The notes under the pieces were generated by a model. The model was not told where the DNA came from, made no database searches, and saw nothing but the letters and a program-made list of their open reading frames with translations. From the NCBI RefSeq assembly GCF_027980145.1, contig NZ_JAMZNK010000035.1, positions 1-59,731 of the forward strand: a DNA stretch of 59,731 nucleotides. Reading direction: 5' to 3'. Positions 52,074 to 59,731 of the stretch are shown here, one piece after another (the first letter of the stretch is position 1; each line of letters opens with the position of its first letter). This DNA comes from Flavobacterium azizsancarii (lineage in GTDB: Bacteria; Bacteroidota; Bacteroidia; Flavobacteriales; Flavobacteriaceae). The position numbers and the translations under genes are program-made.

Positions 52074-53051
52074 ATGACAGGACTCGTATATAAATCTACA
52101 GGAAGTTGGTACACTGTAAAATCTGAAAAAGGCGATTTTATAGAATGCCGTATGAAAGGGAAGTTTAGGATGAAAGGTATCAAAAGTACCAATCCTATTG
52201 CTGTAGGTGATATTGTCGATTATGAACTCGAAGAAACCTCTGATACTGTAACGGGAACGATTTTTAATATTCACGAAAGAAAGAATTACATCGTTCGTAA
52301 ATCAGTTAATTTATCGCATCAAATGCATATTATTGCGTCGAATATCGATCGCGTATTTTTATTGATCACGATTAATAATCCACCCACAACCTTCAATTTT
52401 ATTGACCGTTTTTTGGTAACTGCCGAAGCCTATAATATCGAAACGATTTTAGTTTTTAATAAAATAGATACTTTTGATGAAGCCACTCTTGATGATCAAT
52501 TGTACATGCAATATGTCTATCAGCAAATTGGTTACAAATGTCTTCGTGTTTCTTCTACAGAAATGAAAGGAATTGAAGAGTTAAAAGAAATGATGATTGG
52601 TAAAGTAAGCATGTTTTCAGGACATTCAGGTGTAGGGAAATCTACCTTGGTAAATGCCATGGAACCATCTTTGCATCTTAAAACCAAAACTATTTCTGAA
52701 GCGAGCAAACAAGGTCAGCATACTACTACATTTGCCGAAATGTATGATTTGTCTTTTGATGCAAAAATCATCGATACACCAGGGATCAAAGGTTTTGGGA
52801 TTGTTGATATGGAAAAAGAAGAAATCAGTGGATATTTTCCTGAATTTTTTAAACTGAAAGATCAATGCAAGTTCAACAATTGTCTGCATAAAGAAGAACC
52901 GCATTGTGCTATTAAAGCCGCACTAGAAAGAGACGAGATCGCTTGGTCACGTTACAATAGTTACTTAAAAATACTGGAAGGCGACGATGAAAATTATCGT
53001 ACAGATTCTTATGATGAAGATCGTAAAGCCAGTGATGAGATGAGAAAATAA
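52074..53051 (+). CDS. rsgA: ribosome small-subunit GTPase A
   Basis: A 325-residue circularly permuted GTPase that helps mature the 30S subunit. OB-fold N-terminus (about 1-75, TGLVYKSTGSWYTVKSEKGD), G4 NKID (about 130) preceding G1 GHSGVGKSTLVNA (about 183-195), G3 DTPGIKGFG, and a C-terminal zinc cluster CKFNNCLHKEEPHC. Order G4-G1-G3 is diagnostic for RsgA. It starts the rsgA-dtd section. Confidence 0.95.
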   Translation: MTGLVYKSTGSWYTVKSEKGDFIECRMKGKFRMKGIKSTNPIAVGDIVDYELEETSDTVTGTIFNIHERKNYIVRKSVNLSHQMHIIASNIDRVFLLITINNPPTTFNFIDRFLVTAEAYNIETILVFNKIDTFDEATLDDQLYMQYVYQQIGYKCLRVSSTEMKGIEELKEMMIGKVSMFSGHSGVGKSTLVNAMEPSLHLKTKTISEASKQGQHTTTFAEMYDLSFDAKIIDTPGIKGFGIVDMEKEEISGYFPEFFKLKDQCKFNNCLHKEEPHCAIKAALERDEIAWSRYNSYLKILEGDDENYRTDSYDEDRKASDEMRK

Positions 53052-53109
53052 AAAAATAAATTCCAATTTTTTAAATTCCAATTAGAAAAGAATAAGATGT
53101 CAATTGTAG

Positions 53110-53129
53110 AGATGCACAGCAGTGCATCT
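53110..53129. repeat. GATGCACAGCAGTGCATC hairpin repeat
   Basis: Palindrome AGATGCACAGCAGTGCATCT with AATTGTAG in front, the sister of 27313-27332 with matched changes in both arms. It lies between rsgA and dtd. Confidence 0.65.
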
Positions 53130-53211
53130 TTTTGTATCATAATTTCAAAAATCTGTTTAATTCGTGTAATCTGTGGCTAAATAAATTCACAATTTATAAT
53201 TCACCATTAAT

Positions 53212-53664
53212 ATGAGAGTAGTTCTTCAAAGAGTTTCCCAGGCATCTGTAACTGTAGATGATCAAAAAGTAGCTGATATTCAAAAAGGTTTGTTGGTCTT
53301 AGTTGGAATTGAAGATCTGGATACTCAGGAAGATATCGAATGGCTGGTTGGCAAAATCATAAAAATGAGAATTTTTGGTGACGAAAACGACGTCATGAAT
53401 TGCTCGGTTCAGGATATCGATGGTGATATCATTGTAGTAAGTCAGTTTACACTTCATGCTTCTACAAAAAAAGGAAATCGTCCTTCGTACATAAAAGCTT
53501 CAAAACCAGAGTTTGCTATCCCAATGTATGAGAATTTTGTAAAGGCTTTAGAAAAAGAATTCAAAAAGAAAATCCAAACAGGAATTTTTGGTGCAGATAT
53601 GAAAGTTAATCTGCTCAATGACGGTCCTGTAACGATTTTAATAGACAGTAAAAACAGAGATTAA
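53212..53664 (+). CDS. dtd: D-aminoacyl-tRNA deacylase
   Basis: A 150-residue enzyme that removes D-amino acids and glycine mischarged on tRNA. The active-site motif SQFTLHAST (about 78-86) and the cross-subunit NDGPVTILID (about 137-146, GP dipeptide) are intact. MRVVLQRVSQASVTVD is the standard start. Length is normal. It comes 160 nt after rsgA and a repeat. Confidence 0.95.
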   Translation: MRVVLQRVSQASVTVDDQKVADIQKGLLVLVGIEDLDTQEDIEWLVGKIIKMRIFGDENDVMNCSVQDIDGDIIVVSQFTLHASTKKGNRPSYIKASKPEFAIPMYENFVKALEKEFKKKIQTGIFGADMKVNLLNDGPVTILIDSKNRD

Positions 53665-53704
53665 TATATTATTAGAGAAGTGTTAAAGGTTTCTAAAAAT
53701 AATA

Positions 53705-53712
53705 TATATTTG
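53705..53712 (+). promoter_or_regulatory. candidate -7 element before the transglutaminase pair
   Basis: TATATTTG, exact TAnnTTTG, 17 nt before the ATG. No clear TTG 19 nt upstream. Confidence 0.4.
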
Positions 53713-53728
53713 GCGAAATTACTTACTA

Positions 53729-55636
53729 ATGAAATTAACTTTTTCCGGGTTATTCTTTTTCTTACTTGTTAATCTTTGTTCTGCCCAAAAGACAGATTTT
53801 GTTTTTACACCAGTTTCTGATAGTCTTAAAGAAAATGCCAATGCAGTGGTTCGTCTGAACCAATTAGATATTAATATTGTTTCGCAGAGAGATATGAATA
53901 TCAAGACTCAGCGAGTAATAACTGTCTTAAATGAAAAAGGTTTAGCTGAGATCGATGCATATCAGCACTATGACAAAAGAACCACTATTAAAAACATTGA
54001 AGCAACAGTTTATGATTCTTCAGGTAAGGAGATTAAGAAAATTAGGCGAAAAGATTTTACAGATCAAAGTTCTGCCGGCGGTAGTACACTTTTTTCGGAT
54101 AATCGCTATTTGTATTTAAATTATACACCAATTTCATATCCGTTTACCGTAATTTTTAACTGCGAAATTCAAACTTCAACTACAGCCTTTATTCCCGTTT
54201 GGTATCCGTTGTCCGGTTATTTTTTAAGTGTTGAAAAAAGTGTCTTGAATGTCACATATCCTAATGCACTTGGTTTTAAGAAAAAAGAATCTCAGTTTTC
54301 TAATTTTAATATAAAGAAAGCTTCAGATACAGATACTAAGCTTTCTTATCTCGCAACTAATATTTTAGCTCAAAAACCGGAAGATTATAGTCCTGTTTTT
54401 AAAGATTTATATCCAAAAGTTGCCATGAGCTTAGAATATTTTAATTTAGAAGGTATTGATGGTAATGCAAAAGATTGGAAAGAATATGGCAAGTGGTTTT
54501 CGGATAAAATTTTAACAGGTACCACAAATTTACCAGAAGAAACAAAAACAAAGATAAAAGCTTTGGTAGGCAACGAAACAGATCCTGTGAAAAAAGCAAA
54601 AATTGTTTATCAATTTGTACAGGAAAAATCCAGATATGTAAGCATTAAGGTAGGAATTGGAGGTTGGAAACCAATGTTGGCAAGCGATGTAGACAGATTA
54701 GGTTATGGCGATTGCAAAGCATTGTCTAATTATACAAGAGCATTATTAGATGCAGTAGGAGTTCCGTCTTATTATACTGAATTATACGGTGATTCGAATT
54801 TGATGGATATCGATGAAGATTTCTTTTCCATACAAGGAAATCACGCTATCTTATGTGTGCCGGATAAAGATAAATATGTTTTTTTAGAATGTACAAGCCA
54901 GGATGATCCTTTTGGATATCAGGCAAACTTCACGGATAACAGAAAAGTTATTGTTATTAAGCCTGATGGAGGAGAAATTATAAGAACAAAAATCTATAAT
55001 CCATTAGAAAATTCGCAATCAAGTAAAGGAAGTTATATAATAGATGATAAAGGACATTTTTCTGGTCAGGTAAATATTATGTCTGAAGGTTCTCAGTATG
55101 GTACAAGAGAGCGTGTGCAGAAATTACAGCCAACAGAAAAAGAATCGCATTATAAAGAGTACTGGAATAATATCAATAATTTGAAACTCGGTAAAATTAC
55201 TTTTACCAATAACAAAGAAAATATTCAATTTACTGAAGATGTACAAATAAGCGCTATTGATTATGGAAAACTCACAGGAAATAAAATAATTTTTACTGTT
55301 GATGCTTTTAATCAAAGTTCGGGGAATGTTAAAAGAATTAGAAATAGAAAAAATCCATTCCAGATTCAGCGTGGCTATTTAGATACAGATGAAATCGAGA
55401 TTAATTTACCAACAAGTTTTGCAATCGAATTTCTTCCTTCAAACTTCGAATTGAAAGGAAAATTTGGTGAATACAAAACTGAAATAATCAAAAAAGAAAA
55501 TAATAAACTGACTTATAAACGCTCTATATTTATAAATAAAGGCAATTATTCAAATAAAGAATTTGATGAATATCGTCTTTTTATGGAGCAAGTATCAAAA
55601 AACGATAACGCCAAAATTATACTAACCAAGAACTAA
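53729..55636 (+). CDS. DUF3857 / transglutaminase-like exported protein (catalytic residues present)
   Basis: A 635-residue protein: signal peptide (1-20, ending LCSAQK), a DUF3857 beta-rich domain (about 50-230) and a transglutaminase-like domain (about 280-395) with Cys329 in YGDCKALSN, His372 in GNHAIL and an acidic residue in LECTSQDD, then a C-terminal beta-domain. The triad suggests a cysteine peptidase or transfer enzyme acting on cell-surface material. It is followed 6 nt later by a paralogue that lacks Cys and His, so the two presumably form an operon and perhaps a complex. Substrate unknown. Confidence 0.83.
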   Translation: MKLTFSGLFFFLLVNLCSAQKTDFVFTPVSDSLKENANAVVRLNQLDINIVSQRDMNIKTQRVITVLNEKGLAEIDAYQHYDKRTTIKNIEATVYDSSGKEIKKIRRKDFTDQSSAGGSTLFSDNRYLYLNYTPISYPFTVIFNCEIQTSTTAFIPVWYPLSGYFLSVEKSVLNVTYPNALGFKKKESQFSNFNIKKASDTDTKLSYLATNILAQKPEDYSPVFKDLYPKVAMSLEYFNLEGIDGNAKDWKEYGKWFSDKILTGTTNLPEETKTKIKALVGNETDPVKKAKIVYQFVQEKSRYVSIKVGIGGWKPMLASDVDRLGYGDCKALSNYTRALLDAVGVPSYYTELYGDSNLMDIDEDFFSIQGNHAILCVPDKDKYVFLECTSQDDPFGYQANFTDNRKVIVIKPDGGEIIRTKIYNPLENSQSSKGSYIIDDKGHFSGQVNIMSEGSQYGTRERVQKLQPTEKESHYKEYWNNINNLKLGKITFTNNKENIQFTEDVQISAIDYGKLTGNKIIFTVDAFNQSSGNVKRIRNRKNPFQIQRGYLDTDEIEINLPTSFAIEFLPSNFELKGKFGEYKTEIIKKENNKLTYKRSIFINKGNYSNKEFDEYRLFMEQVSKNDNAKIILTKN

Positions 55637-55641
55637 CCAAA

Positions 55642-57654
55642 ATGAAAATTATTAAATTTTTTAGTCTGTTAATTGTGTTACTATTTACTCCAAAAGTAAT
55701 AGGACAGGAATTTAAACTGGGAAAAGTCTCAATTGCTGAATTAGAGCAGAAAAAGCATCCTAAAGATTCATCGGCAGCTGCCGCCATTTTGTATAAAAAA
55801 GGAAAAACCAGAATAGAATTTGATGTGAATTCTGGCTTTGTAAGTGTTACAGAAGTAGAGACAAGGATTAAGATCTATAAAAAAGAAGGTTATAAATGGG
55901 CGAACCAAAGTGTTTGGTATCATAATGAGTCTGATTTTAAAGAAAAAGTAGCTTTTAGTGATGCGGTTACTTATAATTTAGTAGATGGTAAGATTGAGAA
56001 GATAAAGTTAAAAAGCGATGGAGTTTTTGATGAGGCAGTCGATAAGTTCAGAGGGCAAAAAAAGATCACAATGCCTAATGTCAAAGAAGGCTCTGTTATT
56101 GAATTTAGTTATATAATAAGAAGTCCAAGTGCCCGAGTAATAAAAGAGTGGGGTTTTCAGACCAGTATTCCGGTAAATTACTCAGAGTTTGTGACTTATA
56201 TACCGGAATATTATGTCTTTAATGCGAGGCAGAAAGGATATGTTTTCCCTAAGATCACCAGGGTAAAAAATACCAGAACAATAGTTTTTACAAGTAAAGA
56301 ACGAGGTGGGATAAATAATCCCCTAACATCATTTACTTCGGATAAATTAAATTATACCGAAACACAGACAACGTATGTAGCTGTAGATTTTCCGGCAATG
56401 AAAGACGAAGCCTATGTTAATAATATTGATAATTATTCTTCAAGTATTCAACATGAATTGTCGATGACGAAATTCCCGCAGGCAGAGATGAAAATGTATT
56501 CGGTTGATTGGAATGCAGTTGTGAAAACAATTTACGAATACCAGGATTTTGGTCCTGAATTGAACAAGTCCGGATATTTTGAAGAGGATTTAAGAAAGAA
56601 ATTAGAAGGAAAAAATACAATTGATGAAAAAATACTGGTCGTACTGGATCATGTAAAAACGAATGTAAAGTGGAATGATTATTTTGGATACAACTGTGAT
56701 AATGGTGTTAAAAAAGCATACAAAGAGAAGACAGGAAATATTGCGGATATCAATTTGATGTTAACTGCTATGCTGCGTTATGCAGGTTTAACTGCAAATC
56801 CGGTTTTGGTAAGTACCCGTGCCAACGGAATTTCAATTTTTCCAAATAGAACTGCTTTTAATTATGTTATTGCTGCAGTTGAAACTCCAAATGGTAAGAT
56901 TTTGTTAGATGCATCTGATAAATTTTCGACTCCAAATGTTTTGCCTTTGAGAACTTTAAATTGGTCTGGTCGATTGATTAGAAAAGACGGAAGTTCTGAA
57001 GAAGTAGATTTGATGCCTCAAAAAACTTCAAATGATATTGTTTTCATGAGTTATAGTATTGATGCAGAAGGTAAGGTGACAGGAAAAACCAGAAGGCAAT
57101 GTACAGATTATAATGCCATGATTACAAGAGAGAATATTAATGGGCTTAAAGAAGAAGAATATTTAGAAAAGCTGGAGAATAGAAATAACAAAATCGAAAT
57201 AAGCGAATATTCAAGAACAAACGAAAAAGAATTATTGTTGCCTACTATGGAAACATATTCATTTACCGGAAATAATTTATGCGAAGTAATAGGAGGGAAA
57301 ATATATGTAAGTCCTATGTTATTTTTTACAAATGAACAAAATCCTTTCAAGCAGGATGTCAGAGAATATCCAGTTGATTTTGGATTTCCTTTTATGGATA
57401 AATATAGTATAACACTTCAAATTCCTGAGGGTTTTACTGCTGAGGTATTGCCTGCTCCATCAATTATTAATATGGAGGATAATTTAGGAAGTTTTAAGTT
57501 TATTATTGCCGCAACCGAAAACATGTTGCAGATTAATATCCAACATCAAATTAATGAAGCTATTGTATCTACAGAACAATACGAAATGCTTAAAGAGTAT
57601 TATAAAGGAATGATTGCAAAAGAAACTGAAAAAATTGTTTTAAAAAGAATATAG
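55642..57654 (+). CDS. DUF3857 / transglutaminase-like protein without catalytic Cys and His (pseudoenzyme)
   Basis: A 670-residue paralogue of the preceding gene: signal peptide (1-21, KVIGQE), DUF3857 domain (about 55-245) and transglutaminase-like domain (about 325-425). Aligning GNIADINLMLTAML with the paralogue's GDCKALSNYTRALL puts Ile367 at the Cys position; NYVIAAVE puts Tyr408 where His is expected; only the Asp of LLDASD (423) is kept. It is thus probably a non-catalytic structural or binding partner. The gene starts 5 nt after the first one's stop codon. Confidence 0.8.
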   Translation: MKIIKFFSLLIVLLFTPKVIGQEFKLGKVSIAELEQKKHPKDSSAAAAILYKKGKTRIEFDVNSGFVSVTEVETRIKIYKKEGYKWANQSVWYHNESDFKEKVAFSDAVTYNLVDGKIEKIKLKSDGVFDEAVDKFRGQKKITMPNVKEGSVIEFSYIIRSPSARVIKEWGFQTSIPVNYSEFVTYIPEYYVFNARQKGYVFPKITRVKNTRTIVFTSKERGGINNPLTSFTSDKLNYTETQTTYVAVDFPAMKDEAYVNNIDNYSSSIQHELSMTKFPQAEMKMYSVDWNAVVKTIYEYQDFGPELNKSGYFEEDLRKKLEGKNTIDEKILVVLDHVKTNVKWNDYFGYNCDNGVKKAYKEKTGNIADINLMLTAMLRYAGLTANPVLVSTRANGISIFPNRTAFNYVIAAVETPNGKILLDASDKFSTPNVLPLRTLNWSGRLIRKDGSSEEVDLMPQKTSNDIVFMSYSIDAEGKVTGKTRRQCTDYNAMITRENINGLKEEEYLEKLENRNNKIEISEYSRTNEKELLLPTMETYSFTGNNLCEVIGGKIYVSPMLFFTNEQNPFKQDVREYPVDFGFPFMDKYSITLQIPEGFTAEVLPAPSIINMEDNLGSFKFIIAATENMLQINIQHQINEAIVSTEQYEMLKEYYKGMIAKETEKIVLKRI

Positions 57655-57673
57655 CAGTATTAAAGATTAGGGC

Positions 57674-57681
57674 TAATTTTG
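57674..57681 (+). promoter_or_regulatory. candidate -7 element for the MazG-like gene
   Basis: TAATTTTG, exact TAnnTTTG, 16 nt before the ATG at 57698. A TTG at the right distance is not seen. Confidence 0.4.
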
Positions 57682-57697
57682 TAAAAAAAATATAACT

Positions 57698-58024
57698 ATG
57701 GACTTGAAAAATGCACAACTTGATGTAGATACCTGGATAAAAGAACACGGGGTTCGCTATTTTAATGAGCTTACTAATATGGCACAACTTACAGAAGAAG
57801 TAGGTGAGGTTGCCAGAATTATTGCTCGCAGATATGGCGAACAGTCAGAAAAAGAAAGTGATAAGAACAAAGATTTAGGCGAGGAACTGGCTGATGTAGT
57901 TTTTGTAGTTTTATGTCTTGCCAACCAAACCGGAATTGATTTACAAGCCGCCTTTGATAAAAAAATGGATTTGAAATCAATTAGAGATAAGGACCGTCAT
58001 AAAAACAACGATAAATTAAAATAA
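57698..58024 (+). CDS. MazG-like nucleotide pyrophosphohydrolase
   Basis: A 108-residue all-alpha NTP pyrophosphatase. The Mg-binding pattern LTEEVGEVARIIARRYGEQ and GEELADVVFVVLCLANQTG (about 65-83) with E-E-x-x-E and E-x-x-D residues is typical. It is a short single-domain form that hydrolyses non-canonical dNTPs. It is next to aroA as in many Flavobacteria. It is separated by 133 nt of degenerate repeats. Confidence 0.87.
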   Translation: MDLKNAQLDVDTWIKEHGVRYFNELTNMAQLTEEVGEVARIIARRYGEQSEKESDKNKDLGEELADVVFVVLCLANQTGIDLQAAFDKKMDLKSIRDKDRHKNNDKLK

Positions 58025-58157
58025 TTGTGAAATATCACTCATAAGTTTTGAATTATGAGTTTTGAATTTTGAATTATGAGTGGGGAGTGGTAAATTGCGT
58101 GGCGAATTACGTTTCTAATCATTCATAATTCATAATTTACAATTTATAATTTAAAAA
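58025..58157. repeat. spacer of AATTCATAATT / GAATTATGAG repeats
   Basis: Direct repeats AATTATGAGTTTTGAATTTTG at about 58050-58078 and inverted ATTCATAATTCATAATTTACAATTTATAATT at about 58120-58152 form loose hairpins. No gene. Confidence 0.5.
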
Positions 58158-59381
58158 ATGAATTTACTACTTCAAACAACTCAACATAATTTACAAGGCC
58201 AGATTGCAGTAACAGGATCAAAAAGCGAAACGAATCGTTTATTGTTGCTAAAAGCATTGTTTCCAAATATTACACTTTCTAATACTTCAAACTCTGATGA
58301 CAGCGAAGTAATGCAAAAAGCCCTGATTGGTAATGACGAAATTGTCGATATTCATCATGCAGGAACAGCAATGCGTTTTTTAACTGCTTATTTTGCTGTA
58401 AATGAAGGTCGTGAAGTAGTTATGACAGGTTCAAGCAGAATGCAGGAACGTCCGATTAAAATTTTAGTGGAAGCTTTGGGACAATTGGGAGTTGAAATCT
58501 CTTATGAAAAAGAAGAAGGTTATCCGCCAATCAGAATTAAAGGAAAAAAAGTAACGTCTTCAAAAGTTACTTTGGCAGCAAATGTAAGCAGCCAGTATAT
58601 TTCGGCACTTTTACTTGTAGCTTCAAAATTAGAAAATGGTTTAGAGCTTACTTTAGAAGGAGAAATTACTTCGATTCCGTATATCAAAATGACATTGGCC
58701 TTGCTAAAAGATTTAGATATTCAGACTAGTTTTGATGGAAATGTAATCAAAGTATATCCAAAAGCTGAAGTGGTATCAAAAGAAATGGTAGTAGAATCTG
58801 ACTGGAGTTCAGCATCATACTTTTTTAGTTTGGTAGCTTTGGCCGATACAGCTTCAATAACATTGAGCAGTTACAAAGAAAATAGTTTACAAGGAGATTC
58901 AGAATTGGTATCGCTTTATGAAAAATTAGGAGTTCAGACTACTTTTCAGGATAATAAAATGACGTTGGTAAAACAAGAGAATTTTAAATTTGAACCAATA
59001 AATTTTGAACTAAATAATACGCCGGACATTGCACAAACAATTGTAGTAACTTGTTTAGGTTTAGGAATTGGTTGTCACTTAACAGGTCTTCATACGTTGA
59101 AAATTAAAGAAACTGACAGACTTGAAGCGCTTAGAATTGAATTAACTAAACTTGGAGCTAATATCTCGGTTACAAATGATAGTTTGACTTTGACAGCTTC
59201 CGACAATATCAATCATAATGTAAAAATTGCAACTTACAACGATCACCGTATGGCAATGGCATTTGCACCTTTAGCATTAAAAGTGCCAATCATTATCGAA
59301 AATGCTGAAGTAGTTTCAAAATCATATCCCGATTTCTGGAATGATCTGAAAGCTTTAGATTTTCAAATTTCACAATTGTAA
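58158..59381 (+). CDS. aroA: 3-phosphoshikimate 1-carboxyvinyltransferase (EPSP synthase)
   Basis: A 407-residue shikimate-pathway enzyme that adds PEP to shikimate 3-phosphate. Signatures are GSKSETNRLLLLKAL (about 20-34), HAGTAMRFLTAYFA (about 75-88), SSQYISALLL (about 146) and CHLTGLHTLKIKETDRLEALRIEL (about 307-330). The N-terminal LPGSKS motif reads VTGSKS and GNAGTA reads HHAGTA, which is the Bacteroidota form. It supplies chorismate to the pheA-tyrA operon at a distance of 10 kb. Confidence 0.94.
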   Translation: MNLLLQTTQHNLQGQIAVTGSKSETNRLLLLKALFPNITLSNTSNSDDSEVMQKALIGNDEIVDIHHAGTAMRFLTAYFAVNEGREVVMTGSSRMQERPIKILVEALGQLGVEISYEKEEGYPPIRIKGKKVTSSKVTLAANVSSQYISALLLVASKLENGLELTLEGEITSIPYIKMTLALLKDLDIQTSFDGNVIKVYPKAEVVSKEMVVESDWSSASYFFSLVALADTASITLSSYKENSLQGDSELVSLYEKLGVQTTFQDNKMTLVKQENFKFEPINFELNNTPDIAQTIVVTCLGLGIGCHLTGLHTLKIKETDRLEALRIELTKLGANISVTNDSLTLTASDNINHNVKIATYNDHRMAMAFAPLALKVPIIIENAEVVSKSYPDFWNDLKALDFQISQL

Positions 59382-59392
59382 ATAAAAATAAT

Positions 59393-59441
59393 CGCCAAGA
59401 ATTCACGAATTATTTTTTAATTAATTCGTGAATTCTTGGCG
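59393..59441. repeat. 20-bp perfect inverted repeat (CGCCAAGAATTCACGAATTA)
   Basis: Arms 59393-59412 and 59422-59441 are exact inverses with a 9-nt loop. It starts 12 nt after the aroA stop and may act as a terminator. It belongs to the AATTCACGAATT family at 27387 and 43164. Confidence 0.8.
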
Positions 59442-59457
59442 GAAAAATACATAGAAG

Positions 59458-59491
59458 CCGTCTCAAAACATATAATTTGAGACGGTTTTTT
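59458..59491. terminator. terminator/IS-end hairpin GCCGTCTCAAA
   Basis: CCGTCTCAAA (59458-59467) and TTTGAGACGG (59476-59485) with a T-run behind. It may be the outer inverted repeat of the following insertion sequence or just a terminator. Confidence 0.6.
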
Positions 59492-59548
59492 ATTTGATGA
59501 TGTTTTGATTTTTATTGGGTTAATTTTGAGTGGAGGCAAAAATTGCCC

Positions 59549-59731
59549 TTATGCTGCAATTTTCTTCCTTAAGTTGTGACCTAAAGCCATTAATCCGAAC
59601 TCTAATTCAACTTTTTGAATTCCTTTTAAAGAAAATCGTCTAAATCCGTTATTATGCTTGAGTTGGGCAAACACAGGCTCTACATCGGCAGAGCGTTGCT
59701 TTCTTCTTTGTATTCCTATTTCACTTAGCAG
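59549..59731 (-). mobile_element. C-terminal fragment of an IS1182-type transposase (runs off the edge)
   Basis: The minus-strand frame from the window end to a TAA at 59551-59549 gives 60 residues with RRKQRSADVEPVFAQLKHNN, RFSLKGIQKVELEFGLMALG and HNLRKKIAA. This is the last part of a DDE transposase of IS1182/IS5-type (the E of the DDE triad lies in SADVEPVF). The rest lies outside the window, so it is partial but not known to be broken. Confidence 0.8.

Overview
The window looks like a chromosomal segment of a Flavobacterium-type member of the Bacteroidota. The evidence is AT-rich DNA, promoters of the Bacteroidota type (TTG, about 19 nt, TAnnTTTG) instead of E. coli boxes, a type IX secretion sorting domain, TonB receptors with carboxypeptidase-like N-terminal domains, DUF4271, DUF4296, DUF5808 and DUF3109 proteins, a DAHP synthase fused to chorismate mutase, and many short palindromic intergenic repeats. 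Most genes are core housekeeping genes. No rRNA, tRNA or CRISPR array was recognised.

Layout. The left edge (1-107) is the 3' end of a group II intron. Next come a small membrane protein, an Lrp/AsnC regulator, hemD with DUF4271, a dolichyl-phosphate mannose synthase-like GT2, dihydroorotase, a DUF4296 lipoprotein, an epimerase and tyrS (to about 8 kb). After a small membrane protein, a LuxE-like enzyme and a miniature T9SS protein lies a putative phosphate-response cluster (10.1-17.9 kb): outer-membrane lipoprotein, TonB receptor, PhoB-like regulator, PhoR-like kinase and an OprO/P-type porin. Positions 19-26 kb are accessory: an Ala/Lys-rich exported protein, two diverging DUF5808/XRE modules (one decayed), an AraC-type membrane regulator and an outer-membrane beta-barrel receptor. 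Positions 26-40 kb hold aspartate kinase, GNAT, fructose bisphosphatase, TerB, HupE, dCMP deaminase, an S41 protease, small lipoprotein and redox genes, MarC, DUF3109 and ribonucleotide reductase. A repeat array and a DUF1800/DUF1501 pair follow. Positions 43.7-48.3 kb are an aromatic amino acid operon (prephenate dehydratase, aminotransferase, prephenate dehydrogenase, DAHP synthase-chorismate mutase). The last part has a VIT-domain fusion protein, rsgA, dtd, two DUF3857 transglutaminase-like proteins, a MazG-like enzyme and aroA, and ends in an IS1182-type transposase fragment.

Two regulatory systems stand out. First, the aromatic operon is preceded by an unannotated 26-residue leader peptide with six Phe and two Tyr codons. 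Its 3' part can pair with the 5' arm of a perfect terminator hairpin just before prephenate dehydratase, which is a complete transcription-attenuation architecture. Second, the lipoprotein, the TonB receptor and the porin around the PhoB/PhoR pair each carry tandem 11-bp repeats (T[AT]AC-type) in front of the promoter, in the same register and with the same 7-bp gap to the TTTG element. That is the geometry expected for a PhoB-family Pho box and ties the three genes to the adjacent two-component system.

Other noteworthy items are a 35-nt identical copy of luxE-like coding sequence serving as the tyrS terminator, a tandem 52-54-nt palindromic array with alternating subtypes, nested inverted repeats, a pseudo-transglutaminase paired with an intact paralogue, and a stand-alone T9SS sorting domain.
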